In this document: positions 1 through 10,901 of the stretch, in pieces
Numbering within the stretch: position 1 is the first letter of the stretch
How the letters are laid out: every line of letters begins with the position of its first letter
Assembly (NCBI RefSeq): GCF_900115095.1
Contig: NZ_FOVH01000004.1
Span: forward strand, 290,127-354,126
DNA length: 64,000 nucleotides
DNA from: Actinomadura madurae
GTDB taxonomy: Bacteria > Actinomycetota > Actinomycetes > Streptosporangiales > Streptosporangiaceae
Direction of reading: 5' to 3'
The notes under the pieces: generated by a model
Seen by the model: only the letters and a program-made list of their open reading frames with translations
Told to the model about the DNA's origin: nothing
Database searches by the model: none
Made by a program: the position numbers and the translations under genes

Positions 1-746
1 GCGACGCCCGCCATGCCGAGGCCGTTGCGCGGCGAGGCGATCGTGGACGCGACGTGCGTGCCGTGGTCGTTGTCGTCCCAGTCGTTGGGGTCGACGCACG
101 ACGTGAACTCGCACGGCCCGTCGACCTCGTCGCCGTTGGCGTCGGTCGGGATGTCGTGGGTGAAGTTGCGGCTCAGCTTCCGGTCGAAGTTCGGCGCGAT
201 GTCCGGGTGGTCGCCGTCCACGCCGGTGTCGAGGACGCCGACCAGCACGCGCCTGTCACCCGGCTCCTTCTTGTACGAGCCGTTCGCCGTCGCGTGGATC
301 TGCTTCATGTCCCACTGCAGGTCCGCGAGCGGCTCGGTGTCCTTGGACGGCTTGCCCGCAAGGGAGAGCTTGTTCGTGGCACCGCTCGTGACGCCGGCGA
401 GCTTCTCGACCTTCGCGGCCTTCTTCTTGGTCTTCGGCGCCTCGCCGATGACCCGGTTGTGCGCGACGCCCTCCAGCTCCCGCCGGCTCATCGCGGCGCG
501 GATGAACCCCGGGTTGCTCGACCGGACGGTCGCGACGCCCACGTCGCGGTTCTCGTGGACGACCTTGCCTCCGGCCGCCTTCACGGCACGGTGGGCCCGG
601 CCCGTGGACACGCCCTCCTTGTAGAGGACGACGTACTCCGACGCCTCACCCTTCGCCTGCGATGGGTTCGGAGCCGCTGACACTGGAAACGCGAGGGCCG
701 TCATGGTGGCGACGGCGCACGCGGCGGAAATCAAGGCTCGCCGCAA
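1..746 (-). CDS. S8 family (subtilisin-like) serine peptidase, N-terminal part
   Basis: This is a secreted subtilisin-type protease; the gene runs off the window start, so only about 248 residues are present. The TTG start at 746 is chosen because AGGAGG lies 6 bases upstream and a signal peptide (RR, hydrophobic stretch, VSA-A) follows at once. Residues of about 37-115 look like an I9 inhibitor propeptide. The catalytic Asp is in VLDTGVDGDHPD (Asp173) and the catalytic His in DDNDHGTHVAS (His228). The serine motif lies outside the window, so activity cannot be judged. The PCEFTSC segment between them may form a disulfide. It probably acts outside the cell in protein degradation. The family call is firm; substrate and role are unknown. 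Confidence 0.9.
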   Translation of the reverse strand, partial: MRRALISAACAVATMTALAFPVSAAPNPSQAKGEASEYVVLYKEGVSTGRAHRAVKAAGGKVVHENRDVGVATVRSSNPGFIRAAMSRRELEGVAHNRVIGEAPKTKKKAAKVEKLAGVTSGATNKLSLAGKPSKDTEPLADLQWDMKQIHATANGSYKKEPGDRRVLVGVLDTGVDGDHPDIAPNFDRKLSRNFTHDIPTDANGDEVDGPCEFTSCVDPNDWDDNDHGTHVASTIASPRNGLGMAGV

Positions 747-852
747 GGCAGACCTCCTGGCCGTGGGGGTGAATAGCCCGGTTTTCTGTTGATCAGCCAG
801 GAGACGTTACGTGTGCGCTTGTTGAGAGACGCGTACGGAAATGTAACGAATA

Positions 853-889
853 GGGACATCTCTTGTAAGCGGGGAACAGGAGACGTCCC
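853..889 (-). terminator. Stem-loop downstream of holB
   Basis: GGGAC (853-857) pairs with GTCCC (885-889). After one A/C mismatch, TCTCTTGT pairs with ACAGGAGA using one G-T pair, leaving a 9-base loop. It lies about 70 bases past the holB stop, in the gap before the protease gene. No U-run follows on the minus strand, so it is at best a weak terminator; it could equally be an mRNA structure ahead of the protease. Confidence 0.4.
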
Positions 890-956
890 GCGATCGTCGT
901 CGGCTCGGTGCGGCCACGGCCGAATGGTCCGCTCGGCGCCGTCCGCCCAGTGGGTG

Positions 957-2096
957 TCAGCCGGTCCGCAGAGCGAGCGTGAGGGCCTCGAACGCCAGCT
1001 GCGGGTTGACGTTCGCCGCCAGCCGCTCCCGGCAGTCCATGATCGCGTCAAGGCGGCGGAGGGTGTCCTCCGGGCGGCCGTTGCCCGCCGCCGTCCGCAG
1101 CTCCGGCCCGAGCTCGATGTTCACCAGCTCGCCGCCCGCCCCGAGCTGCAGCGTCAGCAGGTCGCGGTAGTAGGACGCGAGGTCGAGCAGCGTCCGGTCC
1201 AGGGCGTCCCGCAGGACCCGCGTCGCCCGCGACTTCTGCCGGGCCTCAAGGTCCTTGAGGGCGCCCGCCGTCCCGCGGGGCATGCGGCCCTTCTCGCTCT
1301 CGCCGAGCGCCTTGCGCAGCGCGGACGTCTCGGTCTCGTTCAGCTCCGCCGTCTGCGCGTCCCGCTCCGCCTCCGCCGCCTTCACGAGGGTCTCCGCCGC
1401 CGCGACCGCCGGGCTCACCCCGGTCAGCCGGCGCGGGATCGCCACCACGCCGTCGCGCACCTGGCGCATCGCCGGGTCGGCGGCGAGGCGGCGGGCCCGG
1501 CTGATGTGGCCCTGCGCGGCCCGCGCCACCACGTCGGCGGTGTCGCGGTCGACGCCGTCCCGCTGGACGAGGAAGTCCGCGATCGCCGCGATCGGCGGGG
1601 TCTGCAGCGTCACCAGCCGGCAGCGGGACCGGATCGTCACCAGCAGGTCCTCCGGCGACGGCGTGCACAGCAGCCACACCGTCCGCGCCGGCGGCTCCTC
1701 GATCGCCTTCAGCAGCGCGTTCGCGGCGCCCTCGGTGGCCCGGTCGGCGTCCTCGAACAGCACCACCTGCCAGCGGCCCCCGCTCGGCGACGACGACGCC
1801 CGCAGCACGAGCGACCGCGCGTCCTTGACGCCGAACGACAGGCCCTCCGGGCGGACGACCTCGACGTCCGCGTGCGTCCCCTGGAGGATCTGGTGGCAGG
1901 ACGCGCAGTGCCCGCACCCGCGCGGCGTCTCCGTGCACTGCAGCGCCGCCGCGAACGCCCGCGCGGCGGCGACGCGGCCGGAACCGGGCGGCCCGGTGAA
2001 CAGCCACGCGTGCGCCACGCCGCCCGTCCCGCCGGCGGCCGCGGACAGCTGCGCGATGACGGGCTCCTGCCCGACCAGGTCGTCCCACACGCTCAT
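957..2096 (-). CDS. holB: DNA polymerase III subunit delta' (clamp-loader AAA+ subunit)
   Basis: Delta' subunit of the clamp loader that places the beta sliding clamp on DNA. The 379-residue protein opens with the family signature MSVWDDLVGQ. It has a P-loop-like GPPGSGR at 35-41 ending in Arg rather than Lys, consistent with the non-ATP-hydrolysing role of delta'. Cys54, Cys61, Cys64 and Cys67 form the zinc module of DnaX-type clamp-loader subunits. NALLKAIEEPP and the sensor-like TIRSRCR follow. Length is normal for actinobacteria. It lies 18 bases downstream of the thymidylate kinase gene on the same strand; tmk-holB is a common bacterial pair, so they are probably co-transcribed. Confidence 0.95.
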   Translation of the reverse strand: MSVWDDLVGQEPVIAQLSAAAGGTGGVAHAWLFTGPPGSGRVAAARAFAAALQCTETPRGCGHCASCHQILQGTHADVEVVRPEGLSFGVKDARSLVLRASSSPSGGRWQVVLFEDADRATEGAANALLKAIEEPPARTVWLLCTPSPEDLLVTIRSRCRLVTLQTPPIAAIADFLVQRDGVDRDTADVVARAAQGHISRARRLAADPAMRQVRDGVVAIPRRLTGVSPAVAAAETLVKAAEAERDAQTAELNETETSALRKALGESEKGRMPRGTAGALKDLEARQKSRATRVLRDALDRTLLDLASYYRDLLTLQLGAGGELVNIELGPELRTAAGNGRPEDTLRRLDAIMDCRERLAANVNPQLAFEALTLALRTG

Positions 2097-2114
2097 GGAG
2101 AGAGGCTAGCCGGG

Positions 2115-4187
<2,073 letters not shown>

Positions 4188-4215
4188 GTCGGTCAGGGTA
4201 TCGGCGTGGATGTCC

Positions 4216-6906
4216 CTAGGAGCCGGACTTTGCGGAGGTTCGGCGGCGCGTCGCCGTCTTCTTCTTCCCGCCGCCCGCGGCCACCTTCTCCCGGCGCTCC
4301 GCGAGCAGCTCGGCGGCGCGCTGGATCGTGATCGACTCGACCTCGTCGCCCTTGCGCAGGCTCGCGTTCGTCTCACCGTCGGTGACGTACGGGCCGAACC
4401 GGCCCTCCTTCACCACCACCGGCTTCTCGCTCGCCGGGTCCTTGCCCAGCTCGCGCAGCGGCGCCGCGGCCGCGGCCCGCCGTCCGCGCTGCTTGGGCTG
4501 CGCGAACAGCTCCTTCGCCTGCTCCAGCGTGACGGTGAACAGCTCGTCCTCCGAGCCGAGCGACCGGCTGTCGGTGCCCTTCTTGATGTAGGGACCGAAC
4601 CGGCCGTTCTGCGCGGTCACCGGCTCGCCGTCCAGCTCGCCCAGCGTGCGCGGCAGGGACAGCAGCTTCAGCGCGTCGTCGAGCGTGATCGTGTCGAGCG
4701 ACATCGACTTGAACAGGGAACCCGTGCGCGGCTTGGGGGTATCGGCCTTCTTCGTCCGCTTCTTCCCCTCGGCGGGCGGCGCCGGCTCGGGCAGGATCTC
4801 GGTGACGTACGGCCCGAACCGCCCCGACTTCGCGACGATCGTGTGGCCCGTCTCCGGGTCCTTGCCGAGCTCCCGGTCGCCCGACGGCTGCGCCATCAGC
4901 TCTTCGGCCTTCTCGGCGGTCAGCTCGTCCGGCGCGATGTCGTCGGGGATGTTGACGCGTTCCCCGTCGCGGTCGAGGTAGGAGCCGTACCGGCCGACCC
5001 GGACCACGATGTCGGTGCCCTTGATCGGGAAAGAGCTGATGCCCTTGGCGTCGATGTCGCCGATGTCGCCTACCAACTCCTTCAGGCCCTCTTCGCCGTT
5101 GTCGCCGAAGTAGAACCGGGTCAGCCAGCGGACGCGCTCGGCCTCACCGCGGGCGATCTCGTCGAGACCGTCCTCCATGTGCGCGGTGAAGTCGTAGTCG
5201 ACCAGGTTGCCGAAGTGCTGCTCCAGCAGGTTCACCACGGCGAATGCCAGAAACGACGGGACGAGCGCCGTGCCCTTCTTGAACACGTACTCGCGCGCCA
5301 GGATCGTCCCGATGATCGAGGCGTAGGTGGACGGGCGGCCGATCTCCCGCTCCTCCAGCTCCTTGACCAGGCTGGCCTCGGTGTAGCGGGCCGGCGGGCG
5401 GGTCGAGTGGCCCTCCGCGTCCACCGCGTCCGCGGTCAGCGGGTCGCCCTCCGCCAGGTTCGGCAGCCGCCGCTCCTGGTCGTCCCGGTCGGTGGACGGG
5501 TCGTCCGCGCTCTCCACGTACGCCTTGAGGAACCCGTGGAACGTGATCGTCTTGCCGGTCGCGCCGAACTCGGCCCGCTCGTTCTGCGTCGAGAGCCCGG
5601 TGACGCGGATCGACACCGACTGGCCCACGGCGTCCTTCATCTGGGACGCGATCGTCCGCTTCCAGATCAGCTCGTAGAGGCGGAACTGGTCGCCGGACAG
5701 GCCCGTCTCGGCCGGCGTCCGGAACGTGTCGCCCGCCGGGCGGATCGCCTCGTGCGCCTCCTGGGCGTTCTTCACCTTGGACGCGTAGACGCGCGGCTTG
5801 TCCGGAACGTACTCGCCGCCGAACAGGCTCGCCGCCTGCCTGCGGGCCGCCGTGATCGCCGTCTCCGACAGCGTGATCGAGTCAGTGCGCATGTAGGTGA
5901 TGAAGCCGTTCTCGTACAGCTTCTGCGCGACCGACATCGTGTACTTCGCGGAGAAGTTCAGCTTGCGGCTGGCCTCCTGCTGGAGGGTCGTCGTCCGAAA
6001 CGGGGGGTACGGGCGGCGCGTGTACGGCTTGCGCTCGACCGACTTGACCTCGTACGGGCGGTCCCGCAGCCGCTCGGCCAGGGCGCGGGCGGCGGCCTCG
6101 TCCAGGTGCAGCGCGTCCCTGGTCTTCAGGGTGCCGTCGGACGCGAAGTCGCGGCCCTGCGCGACGCGCTTGTCGTCCACCGAGACGAGCCCGGCCTTGA
6201 AGACCTTCGGCTCCTCGTCCTTACCGGTGTCGAACTGCGCCGCGATGTCCCAGTAGTGGGCGGGGACGAACGCGATCCGCTCCCGCTCCCGCTCGACGAC
6301 CAGGCGCGTCGCCACCGACTGCACCCGGCCCGCCGACAGCTTCGGCATGACCTTCTTCCACAGGACGGGGCTGACCTCGTACCCGTAGAGGCGGTCCAGG
6401 ATCCGGCGCGTCTCCTGCGCGTCCACCAGGCGCATGTTCAGCTGGCGCGGGTTCGCGGCGGCGCGCTGGATCGCGTCCTTGGTGATCTCGTTGAAGACCA
6501 TCCGGTGCACGGGGACCTTCGGCTTCAGGACGTCCTGGAGGTGCCAGGCGATCGCCTCGCCCTCCCGGTCCTCGTCCGTCGCGAGGAACAGCTCGTCGGC
6601 CTCCGCGAGCAGCTTCTTGAGCTTCTGCACCTGCTGCCGCTTGTCGGTGTTGACCACATAGAGCGGCTCGAAGTCCTGCTCGACGTTCACGCCGAGCTTG
6701 GCCCACGGCTCGCCCTTGTACTTGGCCGGCACCTCCGAGGCGCTTCCCGGGAGGTCCCGGATATGGCCGATACTGGACTCCACGATGTAGCCACGGCCCA
6801 GGTACCCGGCGATCGTCTTCGCCTTCGCAGGCGACTCGACGATCACCAGGCGGGTCCCGGAGCCATTGCCCCGGCCACTGTTCGCGGTGCCGTTCTTGGC
6901 TGGCAC
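4216..6906 (-). CDS. topA: DNA topoisomerase I (type IA)
   Basis: Relaxes negatively supercoiled DNA through a transient 5'-phosphotyrosine link. The 896-residue protein has the TOPRIM Glu in VIVESPAKAK (Glu24), the acidic ATDEDREGE at 109-117 and the active-site tyrosine in GFITYMRTDS (Tyr338). The C-terminal third carries repeated units of the pattern GRFGPYV and no cysteine zinc fingers, as expected for actinobacterial enzymes. A Lys/Arg-rich tail ends the protein. It lies 28 bases upstream of the tmk fusion on the same strand, so transcription may continue into tmk-holB. About 250 bases of non-coding DNA lie upstream, up to the divergent DUF5703 gene, and should hold the promoter; I could not assign -35/-10 boxes. 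Confidence 0.97.
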   Translation of the reverse strand: MPAKNGTANSGRGNGSGTRLVIVESPAKAKTIAGYLGRGYIVESSIGHIRDLPGSASEVPAKYKGEPWAKLGVNVEQDFEPLYVVNTDKRQQVQKLKKLLAEADELFLATDEDREGEAIAWHLQDVLKPKVPVHRMVFNEITKDAIQRAAANPRQLNMRLVDAQETRRILDRLYGYEVSPVLWKKVMPKLSAGRVQSVATRLVVERERERIAFVPAHYWDIAAQFDTGKDEEPKVFKAGLVSVDDKRVAQGRDFASDGTLKTRDALHLDEAAARALAERLRDRPYEVKSVERKPYTRRPYPPFRTTTLQQEASRKLNFSAKYTMSVAQKLYENGFITYMRTDSITLSETAITAARRQAASLFGGEYVPDKPRVYASKVKNAQEAHEAIRPAGDTFRTPAETGLSGDQFRLYELIWKRTIASQMKDAVGQSVSIRVTGLSTQNERAEFGATGKTITFHGFLKAYVESADDPSTDRDDQERRLPNLAEGDPLTADAVDAEGHSTRPPARYTEASLVKELEEREIGRPSTYASIIGTILAREYVFKKGTALVPSFLAFAVVNLLEQHFGNLVDYDFTAHMEDGLDEIARGEAERVRWLTRFYFGDNGEEGLKELVGDIGDIDAKGISSFPIKGTDIVVRVGRYGSYLDRDGERVNIPDDIAPDELTAEKAEELMAQPSGDRELGKDPETGHTIVAKSGRFGPYVTEILPEPAPPAEGKKRTKKADTPKPRTGSLFKSMSLDTITLDDALKLLSLPRTLGELDGEPVTAQNGRFGPYIKKGTDSRSLGSEDELFTVTLEQAKELFAQPKQRGRRAAAAAPLRELGKDPASEKPVVVKEGRFGPYVTDGETNASLRKGDEVESITIQRAAELLAERREKVAAGGGKKKTATRRRTSAKSGS

Positions 6907-7162
6907 AGTCGCTCCAACCTCGCTGTCTCGGTCCTCTTACACAGGCTCTTTCTTACCGGCTTCGTACAACGTCGCATGACGGCGCGTTCAATCCCGTGGG
7001 TCCTTCCCCGCCGCCTCGCGATCATCGTGCCGCCCCCTGGGGAGGGACGGGATTCTCACCGTCGCGCGCCTCCGACAGGATGACATGCCCCCGGCCGCCG
7101 CGCGGACGCGGACGCCGCGGTCGGGTGCCGCACGCCCGGTCGACCACGTAATAATGGTCTCA

Positions 7163-7348
7163 ATGGCGGAGTACACCTACCTCGTCCTGTCGCTGCCGCG
7201 CGGCACCACGCGTGATACCGCCCGGCAGATCCTCACCGAGCACGCGGAACGCGGCGGCTGGGAGATCGATCGGTTGCGCCTGTACCCGGACGGCCGCCGA
7301 CGTATTCAGCTTCGCCGCAAGGTCATCCGCGCCGTCCGCACTTTCTGA
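7163..7348 (+). CDS. DUF5703 family small protein
   Basis: A 61-residue protein beginning MAEYTYLVLSLPRG, rich in Arg and ending in VIRAVRTF. It matches the short actinobacterial DUF5703 family; its molecular function is unknown. ATG 7163 is preferred over the longer start at 7085 because the conserved part begins there and the extra N-terminus is Pro/Arg-rich with no family match; a further ATG at 7154 would add three residues. It is monocistronic, divergent from topA and convergent with the chaplin-like gene. Confidence 0.8.
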   Translation: MAEYTYLVLSLPRGTTRDTARQILTEHAERGGWEIDRLRLYPDGRRRIQLRRKVIRAVRTF

Positions 7349-7472
7349 CCGTTCCCCCGTGGCATCGCCCGGAGCGTAGCACCACGTTCGGTCCGCTTGA
7401 CGCATCGTCACCCCCGCCTGCAGCGGTTCGCCCGCCCCGGGCCGCGCCTCCCGGGACGGGCGAAGTCTTCCG

Positions 7473-7529
7473 CTCACCGTGCGCGTGGCCGCTCGCCGTG
7501 CGCGTGGCCGCTCGCCGTGCGCGTGGCCG
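7473..7529. repeat. Three tandem 19-bp repeats
   Basis: The unit CTCGCCGTGCGCGTGGCCG occurs at 7492-7510 and 7511-7529; the first copy at 7473-7491 differs by one base. They lie in the non-coding stretch just past the stop of the chaplin-like gene. A role in transcript ending or protein binding is possible but not shown. Confidence 0.85.
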
Positions 7530-7551
7530 CACCGCCACGCCCGCCGGCCGG

Positions 7552-10011
7552 CTAGCGGCGGCCCACGCGGAGGCGGCGGGCCAGCGCCAGCGTTCCGGCC
7601 GCGAAGGCCAGCACCCCGGACACCGCCAGCACCCACACCGAACCGGAGTCCTTGCCGGACGGGGCCGCGCCCTTCGCCGCGACCCCCGCGACCGGGCCGA
7701 TCTCACTCGTCACGGGCACCTGCCCGCCCGGCCGGAGCATGCCGTCCGTGCTGACCGGCGTGGCGGGCAGCACGCGCCCGCCCGGCAGGTTCCGCAGCGG
7801 AAGCTTCGGCGTGCCGTGAGACCGCGCGTTCGAGCCCGCGGCCGCCAGCGGCCGTCCGGCCGCTCCGCCCCCGGGAACCAGGGCCCGGACACCGTCCACG
7901 GTCTCGCCCAGCGCACCGTCCGCGACCAGGGTCTTCTGGCCGCCGTCCTGGACGAGGGCGTCCGTCCGGGGCACCGCGAACAGGCTGGGCAGCCCATCCA
8001 CCCGAGCCAGCGCACTCACCGGGGGCAGCCCGCCCACCCCACGCCGCTCAGCCAGGAGCGCCTTGCCACCCACGGGCAGCACGCGAACCCCCGACAGACC
8101 GTCCGCCTTCGGCAGCGCCACGAGACCACCGGCGTGGGGCAGACCGCTCACACCGGGCAGCGCACCTGCTTCACGCCGCTCCCCCGAGAGGGACTCGCCG
8201 CCCACGGGCAGCACGCTCAGCCTGGGCAGACCGTCCGTCCGCGGCAGCGCGACCAGCCCACCAGCCTTGGGCAGACCATTTACACCGGGCAGTGCGCCCG
8301 CCCCACGCCGCTCGGCTGAGAGGGACTCGACTCCCGGCAGGGCGTCCGTCGTGTGGCGGTCGGTCACCTGGGAGTGGCCGACGATCGCGGGCTGCGCGTT
8401 GACCTCTGCCAGGCCGTCCGTCTCGGGGAGCGGGTGGGAGAGGCCGTTCACGCCGTTGACCCCGGGGTTTCCGGCGTGGCGGGCGTTCAGCTTCGGGAGG
8501 CCGATGCCGCCCGGGAGCGCCTGGGTGTCGAGCAGCGAGACGGCCAGCGGCTCGTCGTGCACGGTGTCCAGGCCCTCGCCGGCGATGGCCGTGGCGGGGC
8601 GGGGCTTCGGGAGCGTGGTCCCGCCGTGCCGCGCGGCCTTCAGGTTCTTCGTGCCCTTGAACTGGTGCCCGGCGGGTGGGCGCGGAGTGTCCACCGTGGG
8701 GACGGCGACGAGCTTGGTGAGGCCGCGCACGCCGTCCGCCTTGGGCAGCGTGTTCTCGCTCGGCAGGCCGCCCATGGCGGGGACGGTGCCGGTCGTCCGG
8801 GAGTAGGGCTGGTAGCCGCCGTAGCCGGGACCGTCCTGGCACAGGCCGGAGGCGAGGCCGACGATCGCGGCCGCGTTGCCGCAGGCGTCGGCGGGGGCCT
8901 TGACCAGGGCGTTCGCCTGGTTGCCGCCGCCGACTCCGTGGTCACCGGACGTCTTGGCGCCGGAGCCCTGCGAATCCTCGACGAGCGTCTGGCCGTTGCA
9001 GCTCGTGCCCGCCAGGCCCACGACGGCCGCGGCGTTGCCGCAGACCTCGGCCGGGGCGGTGACCGGCGTGTTTCCCTGGTTTCCGGCCAGGATCCCACCC
9101 ACGCCGGACGTGCGCTGGTCGCCGCCGGAACTGCTGCGCGCGTGGGCACCGCCCTCGCAGAACGCACCGGCCTGCCCGGCGACCGCCGCGGCGTTGCCGC
9201 AGACGGTCAGCGGGATGCTGACGGGGGCGTTGCCCTGGTTTCCGGCGATCACGCCGAGGTCGCCCGTCGTGGTCTGCCGTCCCGTCCGGTGGCCGCCGTT
9301 GCGGACGGACGCGCCACCCTCGCACGCCGCCGCCGCGTTGCCGACCGCGTTGCCGCATATGTCCACGGGCACGCTGATCGGGACGTCCGCCTGGTTGCCG
9401 GCGCCGACGCCGACGATGCCGGACGTCTGCTGTCCCGACCCGGTGTCGCCGCCGGTCTTGACGCGGGCGCCGCCCTCGCAGCCGCCGACCGCCTCCCCGG
9501 CGACCGCGACGGCGTTGCCGCACACGTTGACCGGGATCGAGATCGGGGCGTGCACCTGGTTCCCCGCGAGGACGCCGCCCGTCCCGTCGGTGCGCTGGCC
9601 ACCGCCCGCGCCTCCGCCGCCGACACTTGCGCCGCCCCGGCAGCCCGCGTCGGCCTCGCCGAGGACCGCCGCGCTGTTCCCGCAGACGTTCACCGGCAGC
9701 GAGATCGGCGCGTTGACCTGGTTGCCGGACGCGATGCCGTGCGCACCGGACGTCCGGCCGTCCCCGCCGCGCTTGCGAACCTTGACGCCGCCGCGGGATG
9801 TGGCGTGCGTGGTGCCGAGCAGCGCGGCGCCGTTGCCGCTGACGTCGACCGGGGCGGAGATGGGGACGTCCACCTGGTTGCCGCTCAGCACTCCGGCGCC
9901 GCCGTTCGTGACGTCGGCGAAGGCGTTGGCGGGGATGGCGCTGACACCGAGGGCGACAAAGCCCGCGGTGAGCACCGCGGCACGCGATGTGCCTTTTGCC
10001 CACGTTCGCAT
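7552..10011 (-). CDS. Multi-module chaplin-like cell-surface protein
   Basis: An 819-residue secreted protein. ATG 10011 is chosen because a signal peptide (about 1-31, ending NAFA) follows directly. Seven chaplin-like modules of about 54 residues span roughly 38-425, each built around GNQ-x-(N/D)-x-P(I/V)S-x-P-x-(N/D)-V-C-G-N. Modules 2-7 carry two cysteines each; module 1 has Ser at the first Cys position. The middle region is Leu/Pro/Gly-rich with near-identical 44-residue repeats. The C-terminus is a hydrophobic helix followed by RRLRVGRR, which looks like a membrane anchor; no LPxTG/LAxTG sortase motif was found. Chaplins coat aerial hyphae and spores with amyloid-like films, so a surface role is likely. 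Ordinary chaplins have one to three modules, making this one unusual. Confidence 0.8.
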   Translation of the reverse strand: MRTWAKGTSRAAVLTAGFVALGVSAIPANAFADVTNGGAGVLSGNQVDVPISAPVDVSGNGAALLGTTHATSRGGVKVRKRGGDGRTSGAHGIASGNQVNAPISLPVNVCGNSAAVLGEADAGCRGGASVGGGGAGGGQRTDGTGGVLAGNQVHAPISIPVNVCGNAVAVAGEAVGGCEGGARVKTGGDTGSGQQTSGIVGVGAGNQADVPISVPVDICGNAVGNAAAACEGGASVRNGGHRTGRQTTTGDLGVIAGNQGNAPVSIPLTVCGNAAAVAGQAGAFCEGGAHARSSSGGDQRTSGVGGILAGNQGNTPVTAPAEVCGNAAAVVGLAGTSCNGQTLVEDSQGSGAKTSGDHGVGGGNQANALVKAPADACGNAAAIVGLASGLCQDGPGYGGYQPYSRTTGTVPAMGGLPSENTLPKADGVRGLTKLVAVPTVDTPRPPAGHQFKGTKNLKAARHGGTTLPKPRPATAIAGEGLDTVHDEPLAVSLLDTQALPGGIGLPKLNARHAGNPGVNGVNGLSHPLPETDGLAEVNAQPAIVGHSQVTDRHTTDALPGVESLSAERRGAGALPGVNGLPKAGGLVALPRTDGLPRLSVLPVGGESLSGERREAGALPGVSGLPHAGGLVALPKADGLSGVRVLPVGGKALLAERRGVGGLPPVSALARVDGLPSLFAVPRTDALVQDGGQKTLVADGALGETVDGVRALVPGGGAAGRPLAAAGSNARSHGTPKLPLRNLPGGRVLPATPVSTDGMLRPGGQVPVTSEIGPVAGVAAKGAAPSGKDSGSVWVLAVSGVLAFAAGTLALARRLRVGRR
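8042..8305. repeat. 132-bp tandem repeat inside the chaplin-like gene
   Basis: Two in-frame 132-bp copies (8042-8173 and 8174-8305), with a partial third from 8306. They encode the 44-residue unit running from ESLS-x-ERR to VLPVGG. Copies 1 and 2 differ mainly at synonymous or conservative sites. The exact 132-bp period indicates expansion by slippage or unequal recombination. Confidence 0.8.
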
Positions 10012-10147
10012 GATGCTCCGTTCGAAAGGAGAAAAGGGTGAAGAGACAGGTGTGTCTCGGGGGGATGCCGCGCATGAGGGCACGGCGGATGACCGGACCG
10101 GCGTGCCCGAGCCGCACGGGCACGCGTCCGGAGACTGTGATCAGGGA

Positions 10148-10828
10148 TTAGTCGGGCGCGAAGGAAGGCTCGTCCGCGGCGGTGCGGACGGCCGGGGGCA
10201 TCGCGCAGGAGGCGCGCGGAAGCGCCGCGCGCGGCGGGGCCGGAGCCCATGTCCCGACGTCGGGCAGCCCTGCGGTCAGGGCGCCGGTGACGACGCCACC
10301 GACCGTCGAACCACCGTCGGGGTGGTCGGGCGCCGGCATGGGCGCCCGATGCTGCTGGACGGCATGGCGCGCCTCATGGGCGACGGCCGTCCGATCGACG
10401 GAAACGCTGGAAACCCGGTGCACGTCCAGCTCGCGCGCTGGCCGCTGGGCCTGGGAAACCTCACCCGCGGCCGCAGCCGGAGGGGTTTCCCGCACCGTCA
10501 CCGGATCGTTCGAAGCCTCCGGCAAGACCACCTGCTGCACCGGCACCTCGCGCGGCGCCTTCTTCGCCACGGCCCGGACGACTCCGCGCACCGGTTCACG
10601 CTGATGGACGGCCGTGACCGCGTCCCCGAGGACGGGCGTCTTCGCGACGACCTCGGCCGGCGCGGCGGGCCCCTCGTCGGCATGCGCGGACTGCGCCGCG
10701 CACCCGAGGAGCCAGCCCGCGATCAGGAGCCCGCCGAGAACGAGCAGCCGCCGGACGGCGCGTCCGGCGGAGACGCGACGCGGCCGGGCGATGACCGCCC
10801 CGACCCGCGCCGCGTCCCCTGCCACCAC
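10148..10828 (-). CDS. Secreted Ala/Pro-rich hypothetical protein
   Basis: A 226-residue protein with an Arg-rich N-terminus, a hydrophobic segment at about 26-44 (RRLLVLGGLLIAGWLLGCA) and a likely cleavage site after AHA. A Cys directly after the hydrophobic segment could instead be a lipobox-like site. The rest is Ala/Pro/Val-rich without a recognisable domain; one HEARHAVQQH stretch is His-rich. It lies upstream of the chaplin-like gene on the same strand, separated by about 135 bases, so it may belong to the same cell-surface programme. Function unknown. Confidence 0.65.
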   Translation of the reverse strand: MVAGDAARVGAVIARPRRVSAGRAVRRLLVLGGLLIAGWLLGCAAQSAHADEGPAAPAEVVAKTPVLGDAVTAVHQREPVRGVVRAVAKKAPREVPVQQVVLPEASNDPVTVRETPPAAAAGEVSQAQRPARELDVHRVSSVSVDRTAVAHEARHAVQQHRAPMPAPDHPDGGSTVGGVVTGALTAGLPDVGTWAPAPPRAALPRASCAMPPAVRTAADEPSFAPD

Positions 10829-10901
10829 ACACCCTCCGTTGCGACGGACCCGTCAACGAATGGTGACGATAGCACCACGGAACGCAGTGGTGATGGCAAA
10901 T

